64,000 nucleotides of DNA, from IMG/VR virus record IMGVR_UViG_3300043449_000492, positions 105,070 to 169,069 of that record; one strand, written 5' to 3'. Under the pieces are notes generated by a model. It worked only from the letters and a program-made list of their open reading frames with translations. It was not told the origin of the DNA and ran no database searches. The DNA comes from a virus. Below are positions 8,424-18,333 of the stretch, in pieces; positions within the stretch are counted from its first letter, which is position 1, and each line of letters starts with the position of its first letter. The translations under genes and the position numbers were made by a program.

Positions 8424-9114
8424 TGGTATCTTTTTCATTAACAATGCTCTAAGAGCTAATAAACGCTTATCAGTCTTTAATGATGAAGAACGATATGAGC
8501 AGACTTTAGAAACATTAAAGTCTATTGATAAATATTGCCCTGATAATGTTAAGATTATCTTTGACATGTCACCTGAGCCTGTTAATGAAGAATACCTAAA
8601 GGTTATTGGAAATTGGAACAACACCTGGTTTCTTGATATGGGTCAGCATGAATATGTTAAGATGTATTCCTTGCATGGTCTTCGTTCACTAGCAGAGACA
8701 TATGCATTCATGGGTGTGCTTGATTGGTTTACTAACTCATCTATCGGTGTCAAGGCTAAGCGTATCTACAAGCTATCAGGTCGTTATCAATTGACTGATA
8801 ACTTTGTTCTAGATGCGCCTGAATATAAAGATGCTTTTGTGTTTGCAGAAGCATTAGAGTCTTGGATGGATGATAATGTTAAGAAGACCTTAGAACTTGA
8901 TCGACTTTATCGTCTTCGGCTTTGGCACATGGACTATAACTTGCTTGATACATTTCGTGAGGAACTACCCTATATATTTGCAGAATGTTCAAACAATAAC
9001 ATTGATATTGAACATGCTTATTACAAGTATCTTCATGACTATAAGGTTGTAGAAGTTCCTAAGATAGGCGTGACTGGACATATTGCACCAAGTGGAGAAT
9101 TTATTGATGAGTGA
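8416..9114 (+). CDS. Hypothetical sugar-cluster protein
   Basis: 232 residues starting at an ATG eight bases before the end of the upstream gene. Contains IYKLSGRYQLTDNF, a motif I associate with uncharacterised glycosyltransferase-like proteins in polysaccharide clusters, but no clear DxD. Function is inferred only from operon context. Confidence 0.5.
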   Translation: MADGIFFINNALRANKRLSVFNDEERYEQTLETLKSIDKYCPDNVKIIFDMSPEPVNEEYLKVIGNWNNTWFLDMGQHEYVKMYSLHGLRSLAETYAFMGVLDWFTNSSIGVKAKRIYKLSGRYQLTDNFVLDAPEYKDAFVFAEALESWMDDNVKKTLELDRLYRLRLWHMDYNLLDTFREELPYIFAECSNNNIDIEHAYYKYLHDYKVVEVPKIGVTGHIAPSGEFIDE

Positions 9115-10309
9115 TTGCCAACCAATTAAGAATTGTATTGCATGTGGTAGTGATATGTTATCTGAGGTACTTGATCTTGATACCCAGCCGCTCGCAAATG
9201 ATTACAAGAACACAAAGGATGAAGTGCAGCAGGAGTTTCCCCTTGCTATTAATCGCTGCACAGTATGTGATCATGTCCAACTAACACATCAAGTCAATCC
9301 AGAATTGATGTTCAAGAATTATGCTTATGTGTCTGGAGTTTCGCAAACTCTTAAAGATTGGTTCACGTGGCTTATATCTTATACTAATCAGACCTTTGAT
9401 GGAACAATCAATAACACACTAGACATTGGTTGCAACGACGGATCCATGCTTGATGCATGGAGTAACAATGTTGAAACATACGGTGTCGATCCTGCAGAGA
9501 ATCTTCATTCTATTTCAACTGGTAAAGGTCACAAGGTTCATTGTGGATTCTTTTCAGGTAAAGAGTTTGAAGGAAAGACCTTTGATGTTATCACTTGTCT
9601 AAATGCATTTGCACATAATGCCAATCAGTTAGAGCTACTTAAGAACGTCAAGGAAGTTATGCATGATAACTCAGTTTTAATTTGCTCAACATCACAAGCA
9701 GACATGATTCGTAATGGAGAGTTTGATACAATCTACCATGAGCATGTTTCTTTCTATAACATTCTATCTGCGAAGAGAATTAGTGAAAGAGCTGGTCTAA
9801 ATCTAATTGATGTTGTTAAGCATCCTATTCATGGTAATAGTTTTATCTTTTTCATGTCCAAGAATAAAAAGAATCAACATTATATTGACGCTATGTTAGA
9901 GATTGAACAGCTAACAGGTTTGCATGATGATAAAGTCTATAAGGAGTTTGCTGAGAAAGCTTATAACACAGCTAACACGTTTGGCATCACCATTCGTTCT
10001 TTTCGAGGACAATATCCAATCATAGGTTATTCTGCACCCGCAAAGGGTATGACCCTTATGAACTTTGCTAAAGAAGGTCCAGATGTTATCTTTGAAGATA
10101 CTATTCAGAAGCAGGGCAAGTTTACTCCTGGTCTAGGTATTCCAATCATTGCTCCAGACTACAAAGCTTATGAAAATGAAGAAAGAGTTGTTTGGGTTGT
10201 TCTAGCTTGGAATGTGTATGATGAGATTGTGGCTAAGATCAAATCTAATCGACCTGGCAAAAATGATATCTTTGTAAGATACTATCCAACATTTGAGGTG
10301 ATTACATGA
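9107..10309 (+). CDS. Class I SAM C-methyltransferase (NDP-hexose type)
   Basis: 400 residues with the three-part layout of NDP-sugar C-methyltransferases: an N-terminal zinc-binding segment (CIACG ... CTVCDHVQL), a central SAM domain (TLDIGCNDGSML, then GVDPAENL) and a C-terminal Rossmann-like part with IIGYSAPAKGMTLMNF. Such enzymes make branched-chain sugars. Overlaps both neighbours by four to eight bases. Confidence 0.85.
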   Translation: MSDCQPIKNCIACGSDMLSEVLDLDTQPLANDYKNTKDEVQQEFPLAINRCTVCDHVQLTHQVNPELMFKNYAYVSGVSQTLKDWFTWLISYTNQTFDGTINNTLDIGCNDGSMLDAWSNNVETYGVDPAENLHSISTGKGHKVHCGFFSGKEFEGKTFDVITCLNAFAHNANQLELLKNVKEVMHDNSVLICSTSQADMIRNGEFDTIYHEHVSFYNILSAKRISERAGLNLIDVVKHPIHGNSFIFFMSKNKKNQHYIDAMLEIEQLTGLHDDKVYKEFAEKAYNTANTFGITIRSFRGQYPIIGYSAPAKGMTLMNFAKEGPDVIFEDTIQKQGKFTPGLGIPIIAPDYKAYENEERVVWVVLAWNVYDEIVAKIKSNRPGKNDIFVRYYPTFEVIT

Positions 10310-11175
10310 AGCCAGTTTTGAAAGTAGGATTTGTTGATTACTTCAATCCAGTCGATGAGTTTTTCACAGACATTCTTTCAGAAGATTTTGAGGTAGTTAG
10401 GGATGATAATAATCCCGACTATCTTTTTTTCTGTGACGAGACGTTTGGTGAGCGTAATAAGTTGTATGATCCTAATAAGGTGAAAAAGATTTTCTACACC
10501 GGAGAGAATCGTCGTCCCTGGGGATATTCAGCACATCATGCCGTTTCATTTGATCACTTAGATAGTCCACAGTTTTATCGGCTTCCATTATATGCACTAG
10601 AGAACTGGGTCAATCAAAAGAAGCTTGGTTGGAAGAACGTCAAAGACTTTAAGAGAACTATGAAAGCTGACGACAAGGAAGGCTTCTGTTCTTTTGTTGT
10701 TCGTAATGGAGGTTGTAATGAGCGTAATGAAATTTTTAACATACTCAATTCTTACAAGACGGTTGACTCTGGTGGACCTCTATTCAATAACGTCGGCGGT
10801 CCGATCGATCAAGATGGCTTCAACTCTCATGTAACGAAGACCGACTTTATTAAGAAGCGCAAGTTCCACATTGCATATGAGAATAGCATGTGGCCGGGAT
10901 ATGTAACGGAAAAGATTCTTCATGGCTTTCTAGGTGAGTCTATTCCAATCTACTGGGGTTCTCCTTGCGTAGAAATGGATTTTAATCCTGACGCTTTCAT
11001 TAGTCGTCATAAGTTTAAATCAACTGCAGAGATGGTCGAATTTATTCAGCTTGTGGACACACACGATTCGTTGTATAATGAAATCATGGCTCAACCTCTA
11101 TTTAACAAGAACAATCGATTCCTAGACTTTAGGAACTTTAGATATTGGTTCAAGGAGAATGTATATAAGCCATGA
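10306..11175 (+). CDS. GT10 family fucosyltransferase
   Basis: 289 residues. The signature of family 10 (alpha-1,3/4-fucosyltransferases) is clear: FHIAYENSMWPGYVTEKIL followed by SIPIYWGSP. The family transfers fucose, or a related sugar, from GDP. ATGA overlap with the upstream gene. A GT10 enzyme implies a GDP-activated 6-deoxyhexose, which the dehydrogenase and epimerase downstream could help supply, although no complete GDP-fucose route is visible. Confidence 0.85.
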   Translation: MKPVLKVGFVDYFNPVDEFFTDILSEDFEVVRDDNNPDYLFFCDETFGERNKLYDPNKVKKIFYTGENRRPWGYSAHHAVSFDHLDSPQFYRLPLYALENWVNQKKLGWKNVKDFKRTMKADDKEGFCSFVVRNGGCNERNEIFNILNSYKTVDSGGPLFNNVGGPIDQDGFNSHVTKTDFIKKRKFHIAYENSMWPGYVTEKILHGFLGESIPIYWGSPCVEMDFNPDAFISRHKFKSTAEMVEFIQLVDTHDSLYNEIMAQPLFNKNNRFLDFRNFRYWFKENVYKP

Positions 11176-11969
11176 AGAAGATCGGTTATTATCATGTGTT
11201 TCTAACAGAAAACGAATCCACTTGGCTTAGTATGCTCATGGAGCAATACAAGGTCATGGAAGATTCTGGCTTGTTTGAAGCATTAGATGAGTTTCATCTT
11301 GTCTGTGTAGGAAGAACAGATGAGCAGTTTGATAAGGCATTATACTTTACAGGTCTTTACTATCCATCTGTAATGCAGATTCGTGTAATAAATCCTGTTG
11401 AAGATAGTAACCTTATTGAATCAATTAAAACTCAGCCAAATGTTCTTATGACCGAAAATATTACCATGCGCCTAATATACGATAGAGTAAAGTCTACTAA
11501 TGAAGAAGAATACATTCTTTATTTTCATACTAAAGGCATTACATCTACTCTAAGACATTTTCAAAATAGCTACGAGGAGATTAATCTTTTCAGGACTTAT
11601 CAATACTGGAGACATTATCTCAACTATGGTGTTTTAGAGAAGTGGGAAGAATGTGTTAGAGCATTAACATTCGGTTATGATATTGCAGGTATCAATCATC
11701 AGTTATATCCTCATTCACATTATAGTGGAAACTTCTGGTGGGCAAAGTCAAGTCATCTTGCATCGTTGCCTGATCCGGGAACATATGATTGGTGGGAAGA
11801 AGTCAAGGCTAATGCACATGATCCTTGGTTGAAGCAAGCTGACAATCGTTATGCTGATGAGCAATGGCCATGCTCTAAGAAAGATGGAAGATACTATAAC
11901 GTAGAAAAGGGTATTCCAAATCCTGCTAATGTTTACACACCAAGAAAGGTATATGTAACATGCGATTAG
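11172..11969 (+). CDS. Putative glycosyltransferase
   Basis: 265 residues. YILYFHTKGITS and the later HSHYSGNFWWAKSSHLASLP resemble segments of glycosyltransferases that act in rhamnan and related polysaccharide synthesis. No classic DxD is visible. Four-base ATGA overlap upstream and ten-base overlap downstream. Confidence 0.5.
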   Translation: MKKIGYYHVFLTENESTWLSMLMEQYKVMEDSGLFEALDEFHLVCVGRTDEQFDKALYFTGLYYPSVMQIRVINPVEDSNLIESIKTQPNVLMTENITMRLIYDRVKSTNEEEYILYFHTKGITSTLRHFQNSYEEINLFRTYQYWRHYLNYGVLEKWEECVRALTFGYDIAGINHQLYPHSHYSGNFWWAKSSHLASLPDPGTYDWWEEVKANAHDPWLKQADNRYADEQWPCSKKDGRYYNVEKGIPNPANVYTPRKVYVTCD

Positions 11970-12661
11970 CAATTGCTTTCTTTGGAATTCTCTATGGTAA
12001 GGGTGGTAAGACTGGTTGCGATAGAGACTTTAGACATTGTTGGCCTAACATTGAGCGTATGGTTGTGCAACCGTATCGAGACGCTGGTCATGATGTAAAG
12101 TTATTCTTCTCTAGCTATCCTTTTGAAGACAAAGCTATCGAACAAGAGTTTTACGATATGGTAAAGCCTGACAAGATTGTATTTTCGCAGCTTGCAGGTT
12201 CCGATGCATTCACTTCTAAGACTGCATTATTTCAGACATTCATGAATGACTCCAGTGTAGATACCATCATATATACTAGAGCGGATATGCACTGGAACAA
12301 AAAGTTCATAGACACTAATATTAATTATGATAGGTTTAACTTTCTATTCAAAGAAAGAGACTGGTGGCAATCACACATGTATGCCTGTGATAACCTCTAC
12401 ATCTTTCCACAACATATGTCAGAAGCAACTCTTAGAGCAATGTTGGACGATCACGCTTCTCCTGCTAAGTCGATCCATAAGCATGAGTTACCTAGATTTC
12501 TTATGAGATATATCAATCCTGATCAGATAAACTTTATGTCTAAAGAACATCAATATAGTGATATGAATAACTTTTACACACTTTGTCGAAACGAACTAAG
12601 ACCAGAGTGTAGAGGTGAGTTTATGCATCCTGACGTAGCAGAAAGGTTTGGTTACGAATGA
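11960..12661 (+). CDS. Hypothetical sugar-cluster protein
   Basis: 233 residues. Central IIYTRADMHWNKKF has the R-x-D pattern seen in several uncharacterised GT-A-like proteins, and a related R-x-R-x-D pattern recurs in the product of 13293-13979. No family is recognised with certainty. Translationally coupled to both neighbours. Confidence 0.45.
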   Translation: MRLAIAFFGILYGKGGKTGCDRDFRHCWPNIERMVVQPYRDAGHDVKLFFSSYPFEDKAIEQEFYDMVKPDKIVFSQLAGSDAFTSKTALFQTFMNDSSVDTIIYTRADMHWNKKFIDTNINYDRFNFLFKERDWWQSHMYACDNLYIFPQHMSEATLRAMLDDHASPAKSIHKHELPRFLMRYINPDQINFMSKEHQYSDMNNFYTLCRNELRPECRGEFMHPDVAERFGYE

Positions 12662-13290
12662 ATATTATATTTGAAGTAGGTGCAAATCAAGGACAAGATA
12701 CAGAACAGTTTCTAGCTGATCCTAATAATGAAGTTTATAGTTTTGAACCTGTACCGGATTTGGCACATTTTCTTTGGCAGAGATTTGGTGACAATCCTAG
12801 ATTTCATCTTTCGACATGTGCTATTGATATGGATAATGGATGGAAGCCATTTAACATTTCAAAGAATGGTGATTGGGGCTGTTCAAGTCTTCATAGCTTT
12901 GCCAAGAACATTAACGAGACATGGCCAGGCCGTGATGACTTTGCCTTTCAGCAGACTATTCAGAATGTAATGTGTATGCGTCTTGACACATTCATGGACA
13001 TTTATAATATTGACCATATTGACTATATTCACATTGATGCACAGGGTAATGACTTTAGAGTTATTCAGTCTCTTGGTACCAAGATTGATTCAGTTAAAGC
13101 TGGTGTTGTTGAGGTTGCTAATAAGGTTGAGCTATATGATGTTCCTGATAATCATATTACAACTGTGCTTCCTTGGCTGGAACATCGTGGCTTCTCTGTT
13201 AGAGCGGAGTTTGATGGTGTAGGAAAGCCTTATGTTGGTGCATGTGCTATCAATGGAAATGAGGTCAATCTATTCTTTCATAGGCCATAA
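12658..13290 (+). CDS. FkbM-family methyltransferase
   Basis: 210 residues with FkbM hallmarks: IIFEVGANQGQDTEQF (SAM loop), VYSFEPVPDL, the cluster RLDTFMD...IDYIHIDAQGND and a terminal hydrophobic strand. FkbM enzymes O-methylate sugars or polyketides. ATGA overlap with the upstream gene. Second or third methyltransferase in the cluster. Confidence 0.85.
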   Translation: MNIIFEVGANQGQDTEQFLADPNNEVYSFEPVPDLAHFLWQRFGDNPRFHLSTCAIDMDNGWKPFNISKNGDWGCSSLHSFAKNINETWPGRDDFAFQQTIQNVMCMRLDTFMDIYNIDHIDYIHIDAQGNDFRVIQSLGTKIDSVKAGVVEVANKVELYDVPDNHITTVLPWLEHRGFSVRAEFDGVGKPYVGACAINGNEVNLFFHRP

Positions 13291-13292
13291 TA

Positions 13293-13979
13293 ATGAAGAT
13301 TGCATTATGTTTAAGTGGTCGTCCAAGATCATATCGAAAAGGTTTTGAATATCATAAGCGTAATCTATTAGATAAACATGATGTGGAAGTTTTTGTTCAC
13401 ACATGGCAAGATATAGAAGATGATGCTTTTCAGTTTCTTGATTATGAATATGATCCTGTTTCAATAACAACGTCCCCCACATTTTCAGATGATGCTTTTA
13501 TAAACTATCCTGTCGAGCATCCTGACTGGCCGCCGAAGAATGCCATTCATATGATGTATGGGGTATTCAAGGCAAATGAACTAAAGAGAGAACGTGAATT
13601 AGTAAATGGCTTCCGTTATGATATTGTCATCCGTTCTCGTTTTGATTTCGCATTGAATCGAGAAATTGATTTTGAGGTAGAGCCTGGGAAAGTATATGTT
13701 CCAAATGATTATATCAAAGGTCGTATTGCTCCTAACGGAATCATTTGTAATGACCAGTTTGCTGTTGGTGATAGTCCGACAATGGATCTATACTCTAACA
13801 CATTCTGGAACATTGATAGAGCAGTAGCTTTAGGTGCACCTGTGATTGGTGAAGACTTGCTTTCTGTCAATCTACAAATCGCTGGCATCATCAATGAGAA
13901 GATGGTCTATATAGATATGAACCACCCATTCCCACCGGGTAAGTATAACAATACTCCACATTCGTTATTGAGAGATTAA
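13293..13979 (+). CDS. Putative GT-A-like glycosyltransferase
   Basis: 228 residues: IALCLSGRPRSYRKG at the N-terminus, DIVIRSRFDFALNR as a possible donor-binding segment and a conserved-looking ICNDQFAVGDS. These features occur in uncharacterised phage and bacterial sugar-cluster proteins. Function inferred from context. Confidence 0.5.
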   Translation: MKIALCLSGRPRSYRKGFEYHKRNLLDKHDVEVFVHTWQDIEDDAFQFLDYEYDPVSITTSPTFSDDAFINYPVEHPDWPPKNAIHMMYGVFKANELKRERELVNGFRYDIVIRSRFDFALNREIDFEVEPGKVYVPNDYIKGRIAPNGIICNDQFAVGDSPTMDLYSNTFWNIDRAVALGAPVIGEDLLSVNLQIAGIINEKMVYIDMNHPFPPGKYNNTPHSLLRD

Positions 13980-13981
13980 TC

Positions 13982-15364
13982 ATGAGCTACAACAAACTTG
14001 TAATCTTTGACCTTGATGGTGTTCTCCTAGATTCCCGTGATCTACATTTCCATGCATTAAATGCCGCTCTAATGGAGCAGGACACGCATTATGTGATTAC
14101 AAGAGAAGAACACTTATCGACCTATGATGGTCTTCCTACCAAAGTGAAGATGAAGTTCCTAACCGAGAAGAAAGGTCTTCCTCCTACTCTTTATGATCAA
14201 GTATGGAAAGATAAGCAGGATGCTACAATTAAACTCTTGACACAATTGCAAGTTGATGATAAACTGGTACATATATTCAAGAGTCTTAAGGAACATGGCT
14301 TCCAGATTGCAGTTGCATCTAACTCTATTCGTAATACGGTAAAGATTACTTTGCTTCGCCTAGGCATTATGGATTACGTTGACTATTACCAAACCAACGA
14401 AGATGTGAAACGCTCTAAGCCATATCCTGAAATGTATTGGAATTGTATGATGGCTTGTAATGCCATTCCTGATACAACAGTGATCGTTGAAGATAGTCAT
14501 ATTGGTAGACAAGGCGCAATTGACTCTGGAGCTAAGTTGCTTCCTGTAGAAGATGCACATGATCTAACGTGGGAAAAGGTTGAAAAAGTGGTTCATGAAT
14601 TAAAAGATACAAATGTAAAGAAGATTCCGTGGCGTGATAGTAAACTCAACGTCCTGATTCCTATGGCGGGAGCAGGCTCTCGCTTTGCTACGATGGGTTA
14701 TACATTTCCCAAGCCTCTTATTGAAGTTCGTGGTAAGCCAATGATTCAGGTCGTTGTTGAGAACTTGAACATTGAAGCCAACTATCATTTCATTGTTCAG
14801 AAAGAACATTACGAGAAATATAATCTAAAGTATTTACTTAACCTTATTGCACCTGGCTGCAATATCATTCAAGTTGATGGAATGACAGAAGGTGCTGCTT
14901 GCACAACGCTCCTTGCTAAGGAGTTTATCAATAACGGTTGCTCGTTATTGATTGCTAATTCAGATCAATTTATTGAGTGGAATTCTAATGAGATTATGTA
15001 TGCTTTTAATAATGATGAGATTGATGCAGGTATGCTCACATTTAAGGCTACGCACCCTAAATGGTCATATGCGAAAATTGGTAAGAATGGTTTTGTTGAA
15101 GAAGTTGCGGAGAAGAAAGTCATATCAGATAGCGCAACTGTTGGTGTTTATTTCTGGAAACATGGATCTGATTATGTCAAGTATGCGGAGCAGATGATCG
15201 CCAAGGACGTTCGTGTCAATAACGAGTTTTATGTCTGTCCGGTATTCAATGAAGCAATTGCGGACAAGAAAAAGATTCGTGTAAAACAGATTCCAAGAAT
15301 GTGGGGTATTGGCACACCAGAAGATTTGAACTCTTTTCTAGATACATACAAAGGTGAACTATGA
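13982..15364 (+). CDS. HAD hydrolase fused to sugar nucleotidyltransferase
   Basis: 460 residues in two domains. Residues 1-about 210 are a HAD phosphatase: DLDGVLLDS (nucleophile Asp), the Ser of ASNS, a Lys in KRSKPYP and the acidic VEDSHIGRQGA. Residues about 220-460 are a nucleotidyltransferase: LIPMAGAGSRFATMGY, the Lys of FPKPLIEVRGKPM, and later ANSDQF. Such a pair could dephosphorylate a sugar bisphosphate and then activate it with NTP, analogous to GmhB plus HddC. The donor made here may feed the transferases of the operon. Confidence 0.85.
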   Translation: MSYNKLVIFDLDGVLLDSRDLHFHALNAALMEQDTHYVITREEHLSTYDGLPTKVKMKFLTEKKGLPPTLYDQVWKDKQDATIKLLTQLQVDDKLVHIFKSLKEHGFQIAVASNSIRNTVKITLLRLGIMDYVDYYQTNEDVKRSKPYPEMYWNCMMACNAIPDTTVIVEDSHIGRQGAIDSGAKLLPVEDAHDLTWEKVEKVVHELKDTNVKKIPWRDSKLNVLIPMAGAGSRFATMGYTFPKPLIEVRGKPMIQVVVENLNIEANYHFIVQKEHYEKYNLKYLLNLIAPGCNIIQVDGMTEGAACTTLLAKEFINNGCSLLIANSDQFIEWNSNEIMYAFNNDEIDAGMLTFKATHPKWSYAKIGKNGFVEEVAEKKVISDSATVGVYFWKHGSDYVKYAEQMIAKDVRVNNEFYVCPVFNEAIADKKKIRVKQIPRMWGIGTPEDLNSFLDTYKGEL

Positions 15365-15822
15365 GATTAATCTCCCATCGTGGAAATCTAACCGGTCCAA
15401 ACTTTACTGATGAGAATAAGCCTTGGTATATTGAAGAAGCTGTTAAAGCAGGATTTAATGTAGAGGTTGACATTTGGTATGTTAAAGGTAAGTGGTTCAC
15501 TGGTCATGACGAGCCACTTCATGAAGTAACGATTGAATGGTTATCTAATAAGAACTTTTGGCTACATTGTAAGAATGTAGAAGCATTTGAACAGATGACT
15601 TACATTTCACCACAGCTTCATTACTTTTGGCATGGCATTGATTGTTATACTCTAACAAGTGCTAATATACCTTGGGTCTATCCAGGGAAGCAGACATTCA
15701 AGACTGCGATATGTGTATTGCCCGAGCATGGTGAAGGACTTGATAAGATTAGGAATCTAGATGTGTATGGTTTCTGTTCCGATTATATTGAAAAGATTGC
15801 GGAGATTGTGAAATGCAAGTAA
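15361..15822 (+). CDS. Glycerophosphodiester phosphodiesterase-like protein
   Basis: 153 residues resembling a short GDPD/PI-PLC-like TIM barrel: LISHRG at the N-terminus, VEVDIWY with the acidic pair and FTGHDEP, three elements of the GDPD active site (HR, E-x-D, H). The family normally has about 240 residues, so this is a compact or partial barrel. ATGA overlap upstream; overlaps the dehydrogenase by ten bases. Role in sugar metabolism unclear. Confidence 0.6.
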   Translation: MRLISHRGNLTGPNFTDENKPWYIEEAVKAGFNVEVDIWYVKGKWFTGHDEPLHEVTIEWLSNKNFWLHCKNVEAFEQMTYISPQLHYFWHGIDCYTLTSANIPWVYPGKQTFKTAICVLPEHGEGLDKIRNLDVYGFCSDYIEKIAEIVKCK

Positions 15823-17048
15823 CTGTAATTGGCGCCGGCGGCCACGTTGGACTACCTTTTTCTCTTGTCGTTGCTGCAGCTGGGCATAATGTCTATGGTG
15901 TTGATATCAATGAAAAGGTTGTAGAAACACTAAATAAAGGTATCGTACCTTATATCGAACACGGTGCGGAAGAACTGTTGGCTAAGCATCTTAAGCAAGG
16001 CAACATTGCTTTTACTACACAATTTTTTTCTATTAAGGTCTCAGATGTTATCGCTGTGATGCTAGGGACACCAGTAGATGCAGAGAATAATCCTCGTCTT
16101 GATGACTTATTTAATTTCATTGATAATGCTCTTTTGCCTCGTATTCAGCGAGGGCAGCTTATCATCCTTCGTTCAACTATTTCGCCAGGTACTACAGAAG
16201 TAGTCAAAGAACGAATTGAAGAAGCTACGGGTTGGATTGAAGGCAAAGACTTTTATCTAGTCTTTTGTCCAGAACGAGTGCTGCAAACAAAGGGTATTGA
16301 AGAAACCTCAAAGTTGCCTGCACTCGTTGGAGCGTTCTCTGATGAGAGTTATAAGAAGGCTGCAGAGTTTCTAGCTACGTTTATTGATAATAGTTTGTTT
16401 CAGCTTACACCAAGAGAAGCCGAAATTGCAAAGTTAATGACAAACATGTGGCGTTATGTCTCGTTTGCTTTTGCTAATGAAATGTATATGATCGGAGACA
16501 AGCATGGCGTTGATATTCATGAAGTCATTAAAGCCTCAAACTACGGCTATGAGAGAATGGCTGTTCCAATGCCGGGACCAAATGTCGGTGGTCCTTGTCT
16601 CTTTAAAGATGGTAGGTTTCTTCTTGATAGTGTACCTTTTGCTGACCTTATTCAGGTTAGCTTTCTTGTTAATGAGGGGATGCCTGACTATATCTACCAC
16701 TCTATCACGAAACTTACTCCGAAACTAAAGAACGTATTGATTCTTGGTGCTACGTTTAAGGCAAACTGTGATGACACAAGAAACAGTCTATCATTCAAGA
16801 TGAAGAAAGTTTTGAAGAAGCATGGTGTAGAGGTAGACATGCTTGATCCTTTTATCAAGAATCTACAACCATCCGATAGCACTTTTGAGACTTATGATGC
16901 AGTAATTGTTATGACTCCTCATGACATGTTTAAAGATTATTATGGTCCACACATGTTTAGAAAAGATTGCATCGTTGCAGATGTTTGGAAGATGTGGGAC
17001 AAGAGTAAAGAAACAAAGAATGGAATTTATAGAGCAGGAGGCTTTTGA
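15813..17048 (+). CDS. UDP-glucose/GDP-mannose dehydrogenase family protein
   Basis: 411 residues, full length for the family. NAD-binding VIGAGGHVGLPFSLVVAAAGH at the N-terminus, the substrate-binding middle with ELTPREAEIAKLMTN-type sequence, catalytic Cys in NVGGPCLFKDG, and the C-terminal Rossmann domain FKANCDDTRNS. Oxidises a nucleotide sugar to its uronic acid; closest in feel to UDP-ManNAc dehydrogenase. Overlaps neighbours by ten and one bases. Confidence 0.92.
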   Translation: MQVTVIGAGGHVGLPFSLVVAAAGHNVYGVDINEKVVETLNKGIVPYIEHGAEELLAKHLKQGNIAFTTQFFSIKVSDVIAVMLGTPVDAENNPRLDDLFNFIDNALLPRIQRGQLIILRSTISPGTTEVVKERIEEATGWIEGKDFYLVFCPERVLQTKGIEETSKLPALVGAFSDESYKKAAEFLATFIDNSLFQLTPREAEIAKLMTNMWRYVSFAFANEMYMIGDKHGVDIHEVIKASNYGYERMAVPMPGPNVGGPCLFKDGRFLLDSVPFADLIQVSFLVNEGMPDYIYHSITKLTPKLKNVLILGATFKANCDDTRNSLSFKMKKVLKKHGVEVDMLDPFIKNLQPSDSTFETYDAVIVMTPHDMFKDYYGPHMFRKDCIVADVWKMWDKSKETKNGIYRAGGF

Positions 17049-18043
17049 TGAGTAAGATTTTGGTGACGGGATCAGAAGGATCCTTGATGCAAGCAGTCAT
17101 TCCTAGATTGATTGCAAATGGTCATGTTGTTTATGGTGTTGATAATCTTGCTCGATATGGTGAGCGCCTAGGACATGCTGGAACAGATTACACATTCATC
17201 AAGGCTGATCTAACAGATAAAGAATCGGTCAATAGACTAGTTGAGCAAGTAAAGCCTGACTTTATTATTCAGGCCGCAGCTACAATCTATGGTGTGGGAG
17301 GCTTCAATAAGTATTGTGGTGAAATGTATAAGGACATTGCACTACATGACAATGTGCTTCGTGCTGCTGTCGCTGCTGGTGTTAAGAAGGTTGTTTATAT
17401 CTCTTCGTCAATGGTCTATGAGAATTGTCCACAAGTTATTGGTGAGCCAGTTACAGAAGACATGCCCGATCGATATCCTGCTCCATATACAGACTATGGT
17501 CTATCTAAGTTTGTTGGTGAGCGTGTATCAAGAGCCTACTTTAAGCAGCATGGTCTTAAGTATACCATTTGGCGCCCGTTCAATATCATTACACCATATG
17601 AAAAGAGTGAGAATGAAGAAGTCGGTATCTCACATGTCTTTGCCGACTACATCAAGAACATCGTTGTAGAGAGAAAGCATCCACTTCCAATCATTGGTGA
17701 TGGTATGCAAGTTCGTTGCTTCACTTGGATTGATGAAGTTGCACAGGCTATTGCAGACTATTCGTTTCTTGATAAGACAGACAATGAGACTTACAATCTA
17801 GGTAACGCAGAGCCAATCTCTATGCGTGTTCTCGCTGAGAAAATCATTGATATGGCAGCAACCGAGTTTCTACTATTTCCATCATACTATCCTCTATATA
17901 CTACGATTGGTGAATATGAAAACGATGTTAAGGTTCGTATTCCAGATGTTGATAAGGCAGATAGAGAACTTGATTGGAAAGCTAAACTAAAGGTAGACGA
18001 TTCAGTTCGTATGTGCCTTAAATATGTTGTGGAGAATAAGTAA
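17048..18043 (+). CDS. NAD-dependent nucleotide-sugar epimerase/dehydratase
   Basis: 331 residues, extended short-chain dehydrogenase fold. ILVTGSEGSLMQAV is the NAD site, VYISSSMVYE supplies the catalytic Ser, YGLSK the Tyr and Lys, and WRPFNIITPYE follows as in 4-epimerases and GDP-fucose synthase-like enzymes. The ATG at 17048 overlaps the upstream stop by one base. Probably completes synthesis of a nucleotide sugar made by the preceding enzymes. Confidence 0.9.
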   Translation: MSKILVTGSEGSLMQAVIPRLIANGHVVYGVDNLARYGERLGHAGTDYTFIKADLTDKESVNRLVEQVKPDFIIQAAATIYGVGGFNKYCGEMYKDIALHDNVLRAAVAAGVKKVVYISSSMVYENCPQVIGEPVTEDMPDRYPAPYTDYGLSKFVGERVSRAYFKQHGLKYTIWRPFNIITPYEKSENEEVGISHVFADYIKNIVVERKHPLPIIGDGMQVRCFTWIDEVAQAIADYSFLDKTDNETYNLGNAEPISMRVLAEKIIDMAATEFLLFPSYYPLYTTIGEYENDVKVRIPDVDKADRELDWKAKLKVDDSVRMCLKYVVENK

Positions 18044-18333
18044 TGAATAGTAATTGGAAATGGGAACAGCTTCGTCTTTTGATTGAAGGCACACTAGCAC
18101 ACAATGTTCAGTATTCACATGATAAGGCATTCGACCGATATTCTTATCAGCGTGTTCTTGAATGGATGGATTCACTAGATAAGAGAGCGGAAGAAAAAAA
18201 GACTGCTGAACCAGATAGACGAATTCCAGAACCTCCATCAGAAGGAGGATTCATCTTCACTGGTATTCCTACGTTCGATCAAAAAGCGTGGGAAGAAATT
18301 TTAGAACGAAAGGGCTTACAGGGACTATCATGA
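18043..18333 (+). CDS. Hypothetical protein between sugar operon and lysozyme
   Basis: 96 residues, helical N-terminal half (WKWEQLRLLIEGTL) then a proline-rich linker. Start overlaps the epimerase stop by one base and its end overlaps lysozyme by four. No family recognised. Confidence 0.55.
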   Translation: MNSNWKWEQLRLLIEGTLAHNVQYSHDKAFDRYSYQRVLEWMDSLDKRAEEKKTAEPDRRIPEPPSEGGFIFTGIPTFDQKAWEEILERKGLQGLS

